DNA of 64,000 nucleotides, from assembly GCA_937920085.1 (NCBI GenBank), contig CALETE010000080.1:124001-188000 (forward strand). Direction: 5' to 3'. Below are positions 1 to 7,248 of the stretch, in pieces. Source of the stretch: an uncultured Alphaproteobacteria bacterium. Lineage in GTDB: Bacteria; Pseudomonadota; Alphaproteobacteria; Caulobacterales; Caulobacteraceae. The first letter of the stretch is position 1. Each line of letters begins with the position of its first letter. Below the pieces are notes generated by a model, which worked only from the letters and a program-made list of their open reading frames with translations, had not been told where the DNA came from and did not search any database. Both the position numbers and the translations under genes were made by a program.

Positions 1-105
1 TTGATGCCTCCGAAGGAAAGGCGGCAATCCGGGAGCGCTGCACGCGGGCGTTTGAAACTCGGCTAGGATGGGTAAGGCTTCGCCCACTAAGCGAGGGCTC
101 GCAAC

Positions 106-426
106 GTGAAGACCATCAAGACCGAACTACCGCCTACAATCGTAAACTCGCGCTCCGAGATAGCTGGACTCCTCGCGGACCTCCGATATGCGGCCGGATT
201 GACTGGCGAGCAATTTGACGAAGTCGCCGGCTGGGCGGACCGCTATACCGGTAAGCTGGAAGCTGGCATGAGATCCGGGTTTATCCTTGAGCCGGGCCGC
301 ATCAAAGTCCATCCAATGGGCGACGTATGGTTAGAGAGTTTTGGTCTGTCGCTCGTATTGATGACGCGGGATCAGGCGGAGGAGATTGGCGCCGTTCCTT
401 GCAAGCCACGAGTGACTGCCCACTAG
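106..426 (+). CDS. Small XRE-like helix-turn-helix protein (hypothetical)
   Basis: A 106-residue protein starting at GTG 106. Residues about 18-53 (EIAGLLADLRYAAGLTGEQF, then DEVAGWADRYTGKLEAG) have the spacing of a Cro/C1-type helix-turn-helix: an R-x-x-GLT turn, a QF/QL helix and a K-L-E-x-G end. The rest is a short beta-rich tail with no recognised domain. It runs towards a serine recombinase on the opposite strand, their stops overlapping by four bases. A DNA-binding regulator of the mobile region is the natural reading, but the helix-turn-helix is seen by eye only and the protein could be an unrelated small hypothetical. Confidence 0.55.
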   Translation: MKTIKTELPPTIVNSRSEIAGLLADLRYAAGLTGEQFDEVAGWADRYTGKLEAGMRSGFILEPGRIKVHPMGDVWLESFGLSLVLMTRDQAEEIGAVPCKPRVTAH

Positions 427-1013
427 TCGCGAGTCCCGCCGTCAGATGCGCAGTAGCGCTTTACCGTCGCCACGGAAATCCCGAAGTGTAGCGCCGTTCC
501 CTTGATGCTCGCGCCGGTCGATTTCCTCCAGGCAACCACCGCCGCGCCATCTTGAGCAAACGGTCTGCCTAGGCTCTCTTTCCCCCGGTGGGTTCTGCCG
601 GTGGCCTGAAGGGACGCCCTGGCGGTAGCTCGCCCTTGCTCTGTCCTCTCCCTTATCTTGTGGCGTTCCATGTCCGCAACCTGCGCAAGGACGGCTAGGA
701 TAATCTCGCCAACGCCGCGGCCGATCTGTCCAAGGCCGTAAATGTCTACCGTCACACCCATGTCGATTAGCCGCCTGACAGTGGACTGTACGTCCAGGGC
801 GTCGCGGCCCAAGCGGTCCACAGCATAGACACATACCGTATCGCCCTTGCGGACTTGCTCTAAGAGCCTGGAGAAGTCGGGACGGTCCGCCGCCATGGTC
901 CCGCCGCTAACACCCTGGTCAGCAAACTCCTTGTCGAAGTCCGACCCGAGTGCGTGGCGCTGGGCTTCGATAGACTGGTCTCCGGTCGAGACGCGATAAT
1001 AGGCGATACGCAT
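423..1013 (-). CDS. Serine recombinase, resolvase/invertase family
   Basis: A 196-residue small serine recombinase. The N-terminal catalytic domain (about 1-140) opens with YYRVST followed by GDQ, so Ser9 is the expected nucleophile. It continues with the family's D-R-x-x-F-x-R-L-L block, the VDRLGRD motif and the long E helix (QVADMERHKIRERTEQG). A short C-terminal helix-turn-helix (about 150-190) should bind DNA. The size fits Tn3-type resolvases or Gin/Hin invertases, not the large serine integrases. Such enzymes act at paired short sites; a dyad and three GGCTCA repeats lie just upstream of the start and may be part of its site or its operator. It probably resolves or inverts DNA in the adjoining mobile region and is unlikely to be what integrated that region at the tRNA gene. 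Confidence 0.93.
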   Translation of the reverse strand: MRIAYYRVSTGDQSIEAQRHALGSDFDKEFADQGVSGGTMAADRPDFSRLLEQVRKGDTVCVYAVDRLGRDALDVQSTVRRLIDMGVTVDIYGLGQIGRGVGEIILAVLAQVADMERHKIRERTEQGRATARASLQATGRTHRGKESLGRPFAQDGAAVVAWRKSTGASIKGTALHFGISVATVKRYCASDGGTRD

Positions 1014-1017
1014 GTCT

Positions 1018-1083
1018 GGCTCACAAGTTAGGGGCTGTCGTCTCCCCGGCTCATAAGATGGCTCATATGTGGCGTCAACATAT
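1018..1083. promoter_or_regulatory. Direct repeats and dyad upstream of the serine recombinase
   Basis: GGCTCA occurs three times, at 1018, 1048 and 1060. ATATGT at 1065-1070 is the inverted complement of ACATAT at 1078-1083, with seven bases between. Resolvase genes often sit beside their own res site, which also represses them, so this is a candidate binding region. The core crossover dinucleotide cannot be assigned from sequence alone. Confidence 0.3.
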
Positions 1084-1120
1084 CTTTTGCGCCATAGCCC
1101 GTAACTTAGAACTTATGCGC

Positions 1121-1747
1121 CTATCGATGAGCAAGCTCTTCTAGAGATGCTTGAGCCCATGCCAGCCTCTGCCTGGTCAAGGCCTCGCCCTCAGAAGCAG
1201 CAATAAAGGGGGCAAGGCTCCCGCCTTCGAATTGCGCCCGTGCAAGTTCAATCTGCTTGTCCCGAAATTGCTCCCACACCGCCTGAACTTCCCAGAGATC
1301 CTCTCCGAGATAATGAGACAGATTTAGAAGCGCCTCATGTAGCTGCGCGGTCGCAGTGTTGTATGCAGCGGATGCCCGCGCATTCATCGCCCCCTGAGTC
1401 CAATAGCCTTCTGGCTCTATCGTCTCCGCAATGGATGCATCTACCTCCAAGTTCTGAGCAGCGATCTCAACTTCCCTGCGCTTGCCGCTTACTAGACGAC
1501 TCACTGCCGCTATGTGCTCGGGAGATAGGCCCTGCGCCTTCATCTTTGACGCTATGTCGGCGAGCGAGGAGTAGCGGTCGATCTTCTCTTTGGTTGCGGC
1601 GCCAGTAATGGCCCGCTGAAGAAGGTAGCCAGAGCCAGCCAGAAAAGCCCCTATGACCAGTGCGAAAAGATGAGACCCATCGACCATTGATAAGACCGAA
1701 ACCAAAGCGATGTCCCCGTAAACGATGCCAGCCAAGGCTAACAGCAT
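1121..1747 (-). CDS. Membrane-anchored protein with LprI/DUF1311-like C-terminus
   Basis: A 208-residue protein. Two hydrophobic segments (about 1-20 and 27-46) should anchor it in the inner membrane. Residues about 50-100 are helical and charged. The last 60 residues carry the spacing typical of the LprI N-terminal/DUF1311 family: W-x-x-F-R-D, then E-L-A-x-A-Q-F-E-G-G-S, a short gap, and L-T-R-Q-R-L near the end. The family includes lysozyme-inhibitor lipoproteins and many uncharacterised envelope proteins. The usual cysteines of that family are absent here, so a disulphide-stabilised inhibitor fold is doubtful. It lies between the recombinase and the G-rich repeat with no operon partner. 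The function is unknown; an envelope-associated accessory protein is the most that can be said. Confidence 0.6.
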   Translation of the reverse strand: MLLALAGIVYGDIALVSVLSMVDGSHLFALVIGAFLAGSGYLLQRAITGAATKEKIDRYSSLADIASKMKAQGLSPEHIAAVSRLVSGKRREVEIAAQNLEVDASIAETIEPEGYWTQGAMNARASAAYNTATAQLHEALLNLSHYLGEDLWEVQAVWEQFRDKQIELARAQFEGGSLAPFIAASEGEALTRQRLAWAQASLEELAHR

Positions 1748-1891
1748 GATCGCAAGCGGGGAACCATGATGCGCTTGCGAGGTTGGACCCGATCAAGACG
1801 ACAGCGAATGCCCCTAAACCCCCTCCGATTTACCCAATCGCGATGCACCTGCCGATTCGCGCCGGGGCCGCAAAAGATGCTTGCATTGGCA

Positions 1892-1930
1892 GGGGGGGTA
1901 GGAGGGGTGGGGGGGGTAGGAGGGGTGGGG
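1892..1930. repeat. G-rich tandem repeat, G-quadruplex candidate
   Basis: Two copies of an 18-base unit (TAGGAGGGGTG plus a G run), with a further G7 run in front. At least five runs of four or more G lie within 39 bases on the + strand, enough for an intramolecular quadruplex. The tract ends just before a strongly AT-rich stretch. It lies in the 5' region of the minus-strand membrane-protein gene, where the transcript strand would be C-rich. Confidence 0.8.
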
Positions 1931-2114
1931 TAAATCATCGCGTTCGCGCGCGTATATAAGTATTGCGCGAGGAAATTTTTTCGAAAAAATCAGCCTGAAA
2001 TTTTTTGCCGTTCTAGAAACTTACTAGGATAAACCCCGCTCTAGGCGGATGTATTTTTTCCACTATGCGTGATCACCCAACCACGCACGTGCTATCGTAT
2101 CAGGATGAGAAGAT
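1931..2114. other. AT-rich non-coding segment with a perfect palindrome
   Basis: No convincing gene is seen. It starts with alternating CG (CGCGTTCGCGCGCG), then TATATAAG, then the 16-base perfect palindrome ATTTTTTCGAAAAAAT at 1975-1990, followed by further A/T runs to about 2060. The A/T content is far above the surroundings. Together with the adjoining G tract this resembles a replication-start or regulatory region of a mobile element, which is inference only. Confidence 0.4.
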
Positions 2115-2273
2115 TTGCATGAGCCTGGACCTAAAGCGCGGTTTCTGCAGGGTCGACTAAACTACTACTTCCAGCAAGCGGCGGAATCTGTGAAGCGAGA
2201 ATTTGCAGATGAGCTACAGCAGCTAGCCGCCGAGCAATCCAGCCGGCGATCAGAGGCTAGAACTGGACCGTAG
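2115..2273 (+). CDS. Possible small protein in the mobile region (52 aa)
   Basis: An open frame from TTG 2115 to TAG 2273. It reads as a charged, helix-prone peptide, for example YYFQQAAESVKREFADELQQ in the middle, and ends two bases before the ATG of the next small frame. Its composition looks like real coding sequence and not random translation. There is no clear ribosome site before the TTG and no recognised family. It may be a small cytoplasmic or phage-type protein coupled to the following frame, or chance. Confidence 0.35.
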   Translation: MHEPGPKARFLQGRLNYYFQQAAESVKREFADELQQLAAEQSSRRSEARTGP

Positions 2274-2274
2274 G

Positions 2275-2415
2275 ATGAGTCTACTGGAAGCAGGGGTCTG
2301 GTACATTGCAGGGTTTACCATCCGAGCAACTGTCGCCCTGGGGGCGCTCGCAGCTATATCTTGGCTAGTCCCGTGGGTGGCAGGATGGCGAGATGGCAAA
2401 CCTCCTGCGCGATAA
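2275..2415 (+). CDS. Possible small membrane protein (46 aa)
   Basis: An open frame from ATG 2275 to TAA 2415. After MSLLEAG it has one or two closely packed hydrophobic stretches (VWYIAGFTIRATVALGALAA, then ISWLVPWVAGW) and a short basic tail. GGA at 2265-2267 could serve as a weak ribosome site seven bases upstream. It follows the preceding small frame by one base, so the two would be co-translated. The shape is that of a small holin-like or toxin-like membrane peptide, but no family is recognised. Confidence 0.4.
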   Translation: MSLLEAGVWYIAGFTIRATVALGALAAISWLVPWVAGWRDGKPPAR

Positions 2416-2566
2416 GGCTGTATTAGTGAAGCGGTATCCACTGTCTTTCTAGAATTGGGAGCAAATTCGTCTGGCGCCGCAGCCGGGGAAATAGCTACCG
2501 GCCGGAATGGTTGCCGTTTAGGCATTGTCCGAATGCTAATGGTTCGTCCAGCATGTCTGGTAGACC

Positions 2567-3118
2567 CTAGTGATGATCGGCGGTTTCTATTGAGTCTTTG
2601 AATCGACGGATGTCGGTTGAGAGAATTGCAGCTTCGTCGCGAGCGTCGAGGATCGCTGCGGCGGGACGAAGGTCCCAATCCTTGGCTCTAAACGCCATCA
2701 CCTGGCCAGGAACACCGCGCATGTCTTCGCGAACGTCGAAAATGATGCCGGTTGGCCTTCCTTCGTGATGTGGAAAATGCGCGTACGTGCCGTGAATAAA
2801 CGCGTTTCGCGTTTCAACGTGGTCCTTGATCCTGGCGGCCAATGCCTCCGCAGCGTTCAAGAGATCAGAGCGTTTTAGCCTCTTTCGCAGCGTCGTGATC
2901 CATGTTCCTACCGCCAGCCCCAAGGGTGCAGCACGGATGCTGACATAGGGGTAGATTGGTTCGCCCCCGTTCTTCCGCTCCCTGTTCCCGCCATAGGTGG
3001 AATAGTCGAGCGCCAACCGCATCATGTGCTCGATTTGACCTTGGATCGCTACTAGCTCACCGAGGGCCAGCTTTTCTTCTATAGATAGCGGGATAGGCCA
3101 TGCAGGGTGTACTCCCAT
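2567..3118 (-). CDS. Hypothetical protein with RX4H (HEPN-like) motif
   Basis: A 183-residue soluble, mostly helical protein. ATG 3118 is preferred over GTG 3124 because GGAG sits five bases before it. The most telling segment is VETRNAFIHGTY, with Arg104 and His109 spaced as RX4H. That is the catalytic arrangement of HEPN ribonucleases, which are common in toxin-antitoxin, abortive-infection and CRISPR accessory proteins. The motif follows a long helix, as in HEPN folds. The N-terminal part (about 10-45) is also helical (LALGELVAIQGQIEHMMRLA). No antitoxin-like nucleotidyltransferase (MNT) partner is seen beside it. The RN-x-x-x-HG pattern also occurs in uncharacterised families without proven RNase activity, so defence or toxin function is a hypothesis. 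Confidence 0.6.
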   Translation of the reverse strand: MGVHPAWPIPLSIEEKLALGELVAIQGQIEHMMRLALDYSTYGGNRERKNGGEPIYPYVSIRAAPLGLAVGTWITTLRKRLKRSDLLNAAEALAARIKDHVETRNAFIHGTYAHFPHHEGRPTGIIFDVREDMRGVPGQVMAFRAKDWDLRPAAAILDARDEAAILSTDIRRFKDSIETADHH

Positions 3119-3316
3119 AGTCACTCCAACTTGATAGCCGTCCGGCTGGTGCCACTATCCCAGAAGCCTCAGCCTAGAACGGTTGCAAAACAAAGTCCGG
3201 GACTATTCCGGGGCGATGGTCCCGGAGTTCGGAGATTTTCGGTCTTTGTTCCCAAAACGTGCGAGGAACTATAGACCGTCACCACGCTTGAAACCCTTAC
3301 AGGATAAGGAATTTCG

Positions 3317-3393
3317 TGGCGGCCCGGGAGGGACTCGAACCCCCGACCTTCGCTTTAGGAAAGCGCTGCTCTATCCTGCTGAGCTACCGGGCC
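3317..3393 (-). tRNA. tRNA-Arg (anticodon CCU)
   Basis: Read on the minus strand it folds as a full cloverleaf: acceptor GGCCCGG paired with CCGGGCC, T8-A9, D arm closed by GCTC/GAGC, anticodon loop TTCCTAA giving CCU, and a T arm with GGTTCGAGTCC. Discriminator G and an encoded CCA (TGG at 3317-3319 on the + strand) complete it. The outermost anticodon-stem pair is a G-A mismatch. Its 3' end faces the island-like region at 1-3316, which is the usual orientation for elements integrated in tRNA genes. Confidence 0.95.
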
Positions 3394-3430
3394 TGCTGTG
3401 CTTAGGTTCTAGCTGGGTTAGAGCGACCTG

Positions 3431-5152
3431 TCAGCCGTCTAACCAGTCGATCATGCCCAACTTTGCCATCCAGGATAGGGTCATCATAGCACCGCGCCTT
3501 TGGGAGATGGGAAGGCTTAGTAGCAGGTCCTTGGCAAGGCTGGGGCCCGACGTCTGCAGGTAGGCCAGGATCGTGCGGGCGTCGGCGATGGGGGCCCGCC
3601 ACTTTTGGAACATATTGTCCAACTCTGTAGCGGCGACGCGATCCAGGTCGGCGGCACTGATACCGGGCCGCAGGGATAGCCGGGTATCAAAACTGATGAC
3701 CTGTGACGCGAACCCGGCGAAATCAGCATAGGGATCGCCGCGCACAGGGTTGATGCGCGCACGGGGCGGCGGCGGTGTTTCAGTGGCGGCCCGCACCTCG
3801 CTCAGGTGCGCAAACAGTTTGTTGAGTTCGCCGACCACCACGGGCCAATCAAATGTGTCGCGCACCCTGGCCTGTCCCGCAGCCCCAAGAGTGCGCCGCA
3901 GGTCTGGATTAGCGGCGAGATCAGCGATTGCCCGCGCCGCCTTGCCCACATGCACCGCCGTATGAGAGGCCACAGCCCCTACATAGCTCTGATAGGTCTC
4001 CTGGCCGACCCCGTGCCGGGCTGCCAAGAGTTCACCAAATAGACCAGACTGCCCGCCCAGGGTGGGGATCAGAAATCCCTCCTGCCCGTCGCGCACCGTG
4101 AACCGGTAGCCATCCCAATCGCTGATCACAGCCGGCAGACCAGCAGCCATGGCCTCAACGGGGGTAATGCCGAAGGTTTCCTGGATATTGTCCACCAGGG
4201 AGACGAAAATGTCGGCGGCGGCCCAGAGGTCCGATACCAGATCGGCGCGATTTCCGTCGACGAAGGTCACCGACACATTTGGGCAATAGGCCCGGGCCGC
4301 CTGGACATATCTGGCGTGATCCTGATCGCCATTGGGAAACCAGCCTGCCAGAGCAAAGTGCAGTTTCTGACCACAAAGGGCCGCAGCCTCTTCCACGGCC
4401 CGGAACATGGGCTGGGGAAAGGCCTTTTCAAAAAACGAGAGCCGACCCACCCAGAGGATCAGAACCTCGTCGTCGGGAACCTTGAGGTCGGCGCGAAGAC
4501 GGGCTCTGGCGGCTTTATCCTGAGAGATTGCAGCAAACCGTGCGCCGTCCACCCCGAGGGGGATGATCGGCAGGCGGGGTCTTGGCGAGCTAACAGCCCC
4601 TAGCCGTTCCTTGAGATGCTCGGCCAAACCGTCAAACATGTTGGTCATGGCCGCCTTTACGGAGGGCGAGGTGCAGATCAGGGCGTCCCAGTCCTGGACA
4701 GGGGCTAGGGCGGCCGTGGAGATGTCCTGACGCATGGCCGGCGGTGCCAGGGTATGGATCAGACCCACCAGGCTGAAGGCCTTGTCCCCCAAGGTTCGGC
4801 GGCGGTTCCAGGCCAGTTCAGAGAGATCGGCCTGACCCCGGAATAGGGTTCCACCGGCTGCAGCGCCGTCCGTCGCCAGCAATCCAGCCCCCGCCAGGCG
4901 CACGCTCGGCGTCTCCGTCGGAAACAAGTCCCCCGACAAGACCTCACCGCTGATGGCGTCGGCCGACAGAATGTCGATCTGCTCATAGCCCCCATACTGG
5001 GCAAGGGCCCGATAGAGCTGCAGATTGGCGACGTCTTTGCCGAAGGGATTCTGTTTCAGGCCCAGACGCCCTGGGGGATGGTAGATGGCTAAGCGTTTCG
5101 TCAAAGGGCGCCTCGAGATCACGACGTCGGCCATGGGGTGATTGTGGTGCAT
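3431..5152 (-). CDS. Glycosyltransferase, GT4-like family
   Basis: A 573-residue cytosolic glycosyltransferase of GT-B fold. The C-terminal nucleotide-sugar half is clear: LILWVGRLSFFEKAF (about 231-245), an ADIFVSLVDN strand, the EX7E motif ETFGITPVE with Glu325 and Glu333, then EAMAAGLPAVISDWDGYRFT. These are hallmarks of retaining GT4 enzymes using a UDP- or GDP-sugar. The N-terminal acceptor half (1-225) is less conserved. About 130 residues beyond the usual GT4 end (from about 440) have no recognised domain. ATG 5134 (MADVV) is an alternative start. It diverges from dctA with about 105 bp between the starts. The acceptor is unknown; surface polysaccharide or glycolipid synthesis is likely. 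Confidence 0.85.
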   Translation of the reverse strand: MHHNHPMADVVISRRPLTKRLAIYHPPGRLGLKQNPFGKDVANLQLYRALAQYGGYEQIDILSADAISGEVLSGDLFPTETPSVRLAGAGLLATDGAAAGGTLFRGQADLSELAWNRRRTLGDKAFSLVGLIHTLAPPAMRQDISTAALAPVQDWDALICTSPSVKAAMTNMFDGLAEHLKERLGAVSSPRPRLPIIPLGVDGARFAAISQDKAARARLRADLKVPDDEVLILWVGRLSFFEKAFPQPMFRAVEEAAALCGQKLHFALAGWFPNGDQDHARYVQAARAYCPNVSVTFVDGNRADLVSDLWAAADIFVSLVDNIQETFGITPVEAMAAGLPAVISDWDGYRFTVRDGQEGFLIPTLGGQSGLFGELLAARHGVGQETYQSYVGAVASHTAVHVGKAARAIADLAANPDLRRTLGAAGQARVRDTFDWPVVVGELNKLFAHLSEVRAATETPPPPRARINPVRGDPYADFAGFASQVISFDTRLSLRPGISAADLDRVAATELDNMFQKWRAPIADARTILAYLQTSGPSLAKDLLLSLPISQRRGAMMTLSWMAKLGMIDWLDG

Positions 5153-5258
5153 AGCCGTGATCGAAGCGTCCGTCGATGCGCCGTCTTCGCAAGTCTTGAG
5201 TGGTCAGCTATCCTTGGAAATGAAGGCGCGGTTCGGCGTCGGATTGGGGAAACGGTCG

Positions 5259-6536
5259 ATGGGCGTGTTTAAGCTTTTGCGCGTGCTCTATGTGCAGGTC
5301 CTGATCGGGATTGTCCTGGGCGTGGTCGTCGGTGCCCTTTGGCCGACCCTTGGAGTAGATCTGAAACCCCTGGGTGATGCCTTTGTCAGCTTGATCAAGA
5401 TGGCGATCGCTCCGGTGATTTTCTGCACGATAGCCGGCGGCATCGCCAAGATGAGCGACCTAAAGGCGGTCGGCCGGTTAGGGGCCAAGACCCTGCTCTA
5501 TTTTGAAGTGGTCTCCACCCTGGCCCTGGGGCTCGGGCTATTGGTCGGCGAGGTCATCAAACCCGGCGCGGGCCTGAATAAGGACCCCAGCACCATCGAT
5601 CCCTCCGTGGCTGCGGGCTATCTCGAAAAGGCCAAGCACAGTGGCGGCGTGGTGGAGTATCTGCTGGACCTTATCCCAAAGACCTTTTTTGCGCCCTTCG
5701 CAGAGGGGGCCTTGCTCCAGGTCCTGCTGATCGCAGTTATCACAGGATTTGCCATCACCCGAATGGGATCGGCTGGCGAAAAAGCCGCAAAGGCCCTGGA
5801 CGATATTTCCCAAGTGTTTTTCAGCGTCATCGCAGTGGTGGTCAAGCTGGCCCCCATCGGTGCCTTTGGGGCCATGGCCTATACAATCGGCAAGTTCGGC
5901 CTCGCGACCCTTTTCAAGCTGGGGGCCCTGGTCGCCACCTTCTACGCCACCTCAGCCCTGTTCGTGGTGGTCGTGCTGGGCGCAATCGCAGCCCTTGCTG
6001 GCTTCTCAATTTTCAAATTCCTAGCCTATATCCGCGAGGAATTATTGATTGTGCTCGGCACCAGTTCGTCGGAATCGGCCCTGCCGCAGATGATCGCAAA
6101 AATGCAGACCCTGGGTGCGGGCAAGACCACTGCTGGCCTGGTTATTCCCACGGGCTACAGCTTCAATCTGGATGGCACCAATATCTACATGACACTGGCC
6201 ACCCTGTTTCTGGCTCAGGCAACCAATACCCACCTGACCTTGATGCAGGAACTGACGATTTTGGGGGTGGCCATGCTGACCTCAAAGGGTGCCAGCGGCG
6301 TCACAGGGGCCGGCTTCATCACCCTGGCGGCAACCCTGGCTGTGGTGCCCGATATTCCGATCGCCTCCCTGGCCCTGCTGGTGGGCATAGACAGGTTCAT
6401 GAGCGAGTGTCGCGCCCTGACCAATCTGGTGGGCAATGGGGTGGCGACCCTGGTGATTGCCCGTTGGGAAGGCGATCTGGACCGCCAAGTCCTGAAGGCG
6501 GAGTTGGACAAGGGCCCAATCTCCGCCGCAGGTTAG
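5259..6536 (+). CDS. dctA: Dicarboxylate:cation symporter, DctA type
   Basis: A 425-residue inner-membrane symporter of the DAACS family (E. coli DctA has 428 residues). ATG 5259 is preferred to upstream in-frame codons because it matches the family N-terminus and is preceded by GGGGA at a normal distance. Family signatures are present: LKPLGDAFVSLIKMAIAPVI near the N-terminus, the serine-rich hairpin LGTSSSESALPQMI, then VIPTGYSFNLDGTNIYMT, and the late LVGIDRFMSECRALTNLVGN segment, where the Asp and Arg are cation- and substrate-binding in this family. It should import succinate, fumarate or malate with sodium ions or protons. A glutamate/aspartate specificity (GltP type) is possible but less likely. 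No dctBD-like regulators are adjacent. Confidence 0.9.
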   Translation: MGVFKLLRVLYVQVLIGIVLGVVVGALWPTLGVDLKPLGDAFVSLIKMAIAPVIFCTIAGGIAKMSDLKAVGRLGAKTLLYFEVVSTLALGLGLLVGEVIKPGAGLNKDPSTIDPSVAAGYLEKAKHSGGVVEYLLDLIPKTFFAPFAEGALLQVLLIAVITGFAITRMGSAGEKAAKALDDISQVFFSVIAVVVKLAPIGAFGAMAYTIGKFGLATLFKLGALVATFYATSALFVVVVLGAIAALAGFSIFKFLAYIREELLIVLGTSSSESALPQMIAKMQTLGAGKTTAGLVIPTGYSFNLDGTNIYMTLATLFLAQATNTHLTLMQELTILGVAMLTSKGASGVTGAGFITLAATLAVVPDIPIASLALLVGIDRFMSECRALTNLVGNGVATLVIARWEGDLDRQVLKAELDKGPISAAG

Positions 6537-6541
6537 GTGGC

Positions 6542-7156
6542 TTAAGCCGCGGCGCTCGGGCGGGCCTTCACCCGCTCGAACCAGGCCTTGATGTTGGTGG
6601 CCTCGTCGGGGATGGGCTGGCCGACCATGGCTCCAAAACCCAGGAAGCCGAACAGCAGAATATCAGCCAGGGTGAACCGACCGGGGACCACAAAGTCCCG
6701 ACCGGCGATCTGGCCGTCCAGCCAAAGGACCCGATCGCGGGCGATCGCCTTGAGGTCAGCCGCGCCCTCGGCGCCCACCAGCTTCATCCGGCTTTCAAAC
6801 ATGGGGCGGCCCTCAGACGCCCGGAAGCCATTGGCCAGGGGTTCATTGATGTTCAGGTCAATGCGGCGCACCCACATCCGGGTCTCGGCGCGCTCTTCAG
6901 CCGTGGTTCCGATGAGGGCCGGTGTCGGGTGCAGTTCCTCTAGGTACTCGCAGATCACGGTAATTTCAGAAACGACAGCTCCGTCGGCCAGTTCCAGGGC
7001 CGGGGTCTGGCCTGCAACATTGATTTTGTCATAGGGCGGCTTGCGGTTTTCGCCAGCCCGGATGTCCACCTCGACCTTGGGAATATCCAGGCCCTTCTCG
7101 GCCATGAACATGCGGACGACGTGCGGGTTAGGGCCGACGGAATTATAGAGCTTCAT
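6542..7156 (-). CDS. Glutathione S-transferase family protein
   Basis: A 204-residue cytosolic GST. The start at 7156 gives the typical MKLYNSVGPNPHVVRMF opening and has GGGAAG about seven bases upstream. The N-terminal thioredoxin-like domain (1-80) includes N-V-A-G-Q-T-P-A-L-E-L and V-V-S-E-I-T-V-I-C-E-Y-L, matching the cis-Pro and the ESxxI glutathione-binding segment. The C-terminal helical domain (90-200) includes RFTLADILLFGFL, the usual N-capping S/T-x-x-D region. The serine in NSVGPNP may be the activating residue. It probably conjugates or reduces electrophiles with glutathione. It ends within a few bases of the convergent dctA stop, so the two genes meet tail to tail. Confidence 0.9.
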   Translation of the reverse strand: MKLYNSVGPNPHVVRMFMAEKGLDIPKVEVDIRAGENRKPPYDKINVAGQTPALELADGAVVSEITVICEYLEELHPTPALIGTTAEERAETRMWVRRIDLNINEPLANGFRASEGRPMFESRMKLVGAEGAADLKAIARDRVLWLDGQIAGRDFVVPGRFTLADILLFGFLGFGAMVGQPIPDEATNIKAWFERVKARPSAAA

Positions 7157-7248
7157 GGTGTTTCTTCCCAGGTTTGGAGTCTTTGGTTGATTAGCCGGAG
7201 CCAAGCCGGTCAGGTCAAGCGCGACCCCGCGTCAACCTCCGAAATGAC

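Noticed and set aside
1..105. C-terminal end of a gene entering from the left edge
   Set aside because: Two frames stay open for part of this stretch (one to TAG at 64-66), but too little is present to tell a gene from chance.
1738..1938. A minus-strand ORF reading through the G-rich repeat as PTPPTPPTPP
   Set aside because: The repeat itself produces the Pro/Thr pattern, and the frame overlaps the start of the LprI-like gene. It could be the decayed end of a phage protein, but this cannot be shown.
2250..2678. A 142-codon minus-strand ORF
   Set aside because: It overlaps the RX4H protein gene in another frame and lies antisense to the small membrane ORF; its translation is rich in Arg, Ser and Pro without pattern.
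423..3393. The serine recombinase as the enzyme that integrated the island at tRNA-Arg
   Set aside because: At 196 residues it is the resolvase/invertase type; tRNA-directed integration is normally done by tyrosine integrases, and none is visible here.
3183..3563. A 126-codon + strand ORF across the tRNA
   Set aside because: It is antisense to the tRNA-Arg gene and to the glycosyltransferase end.
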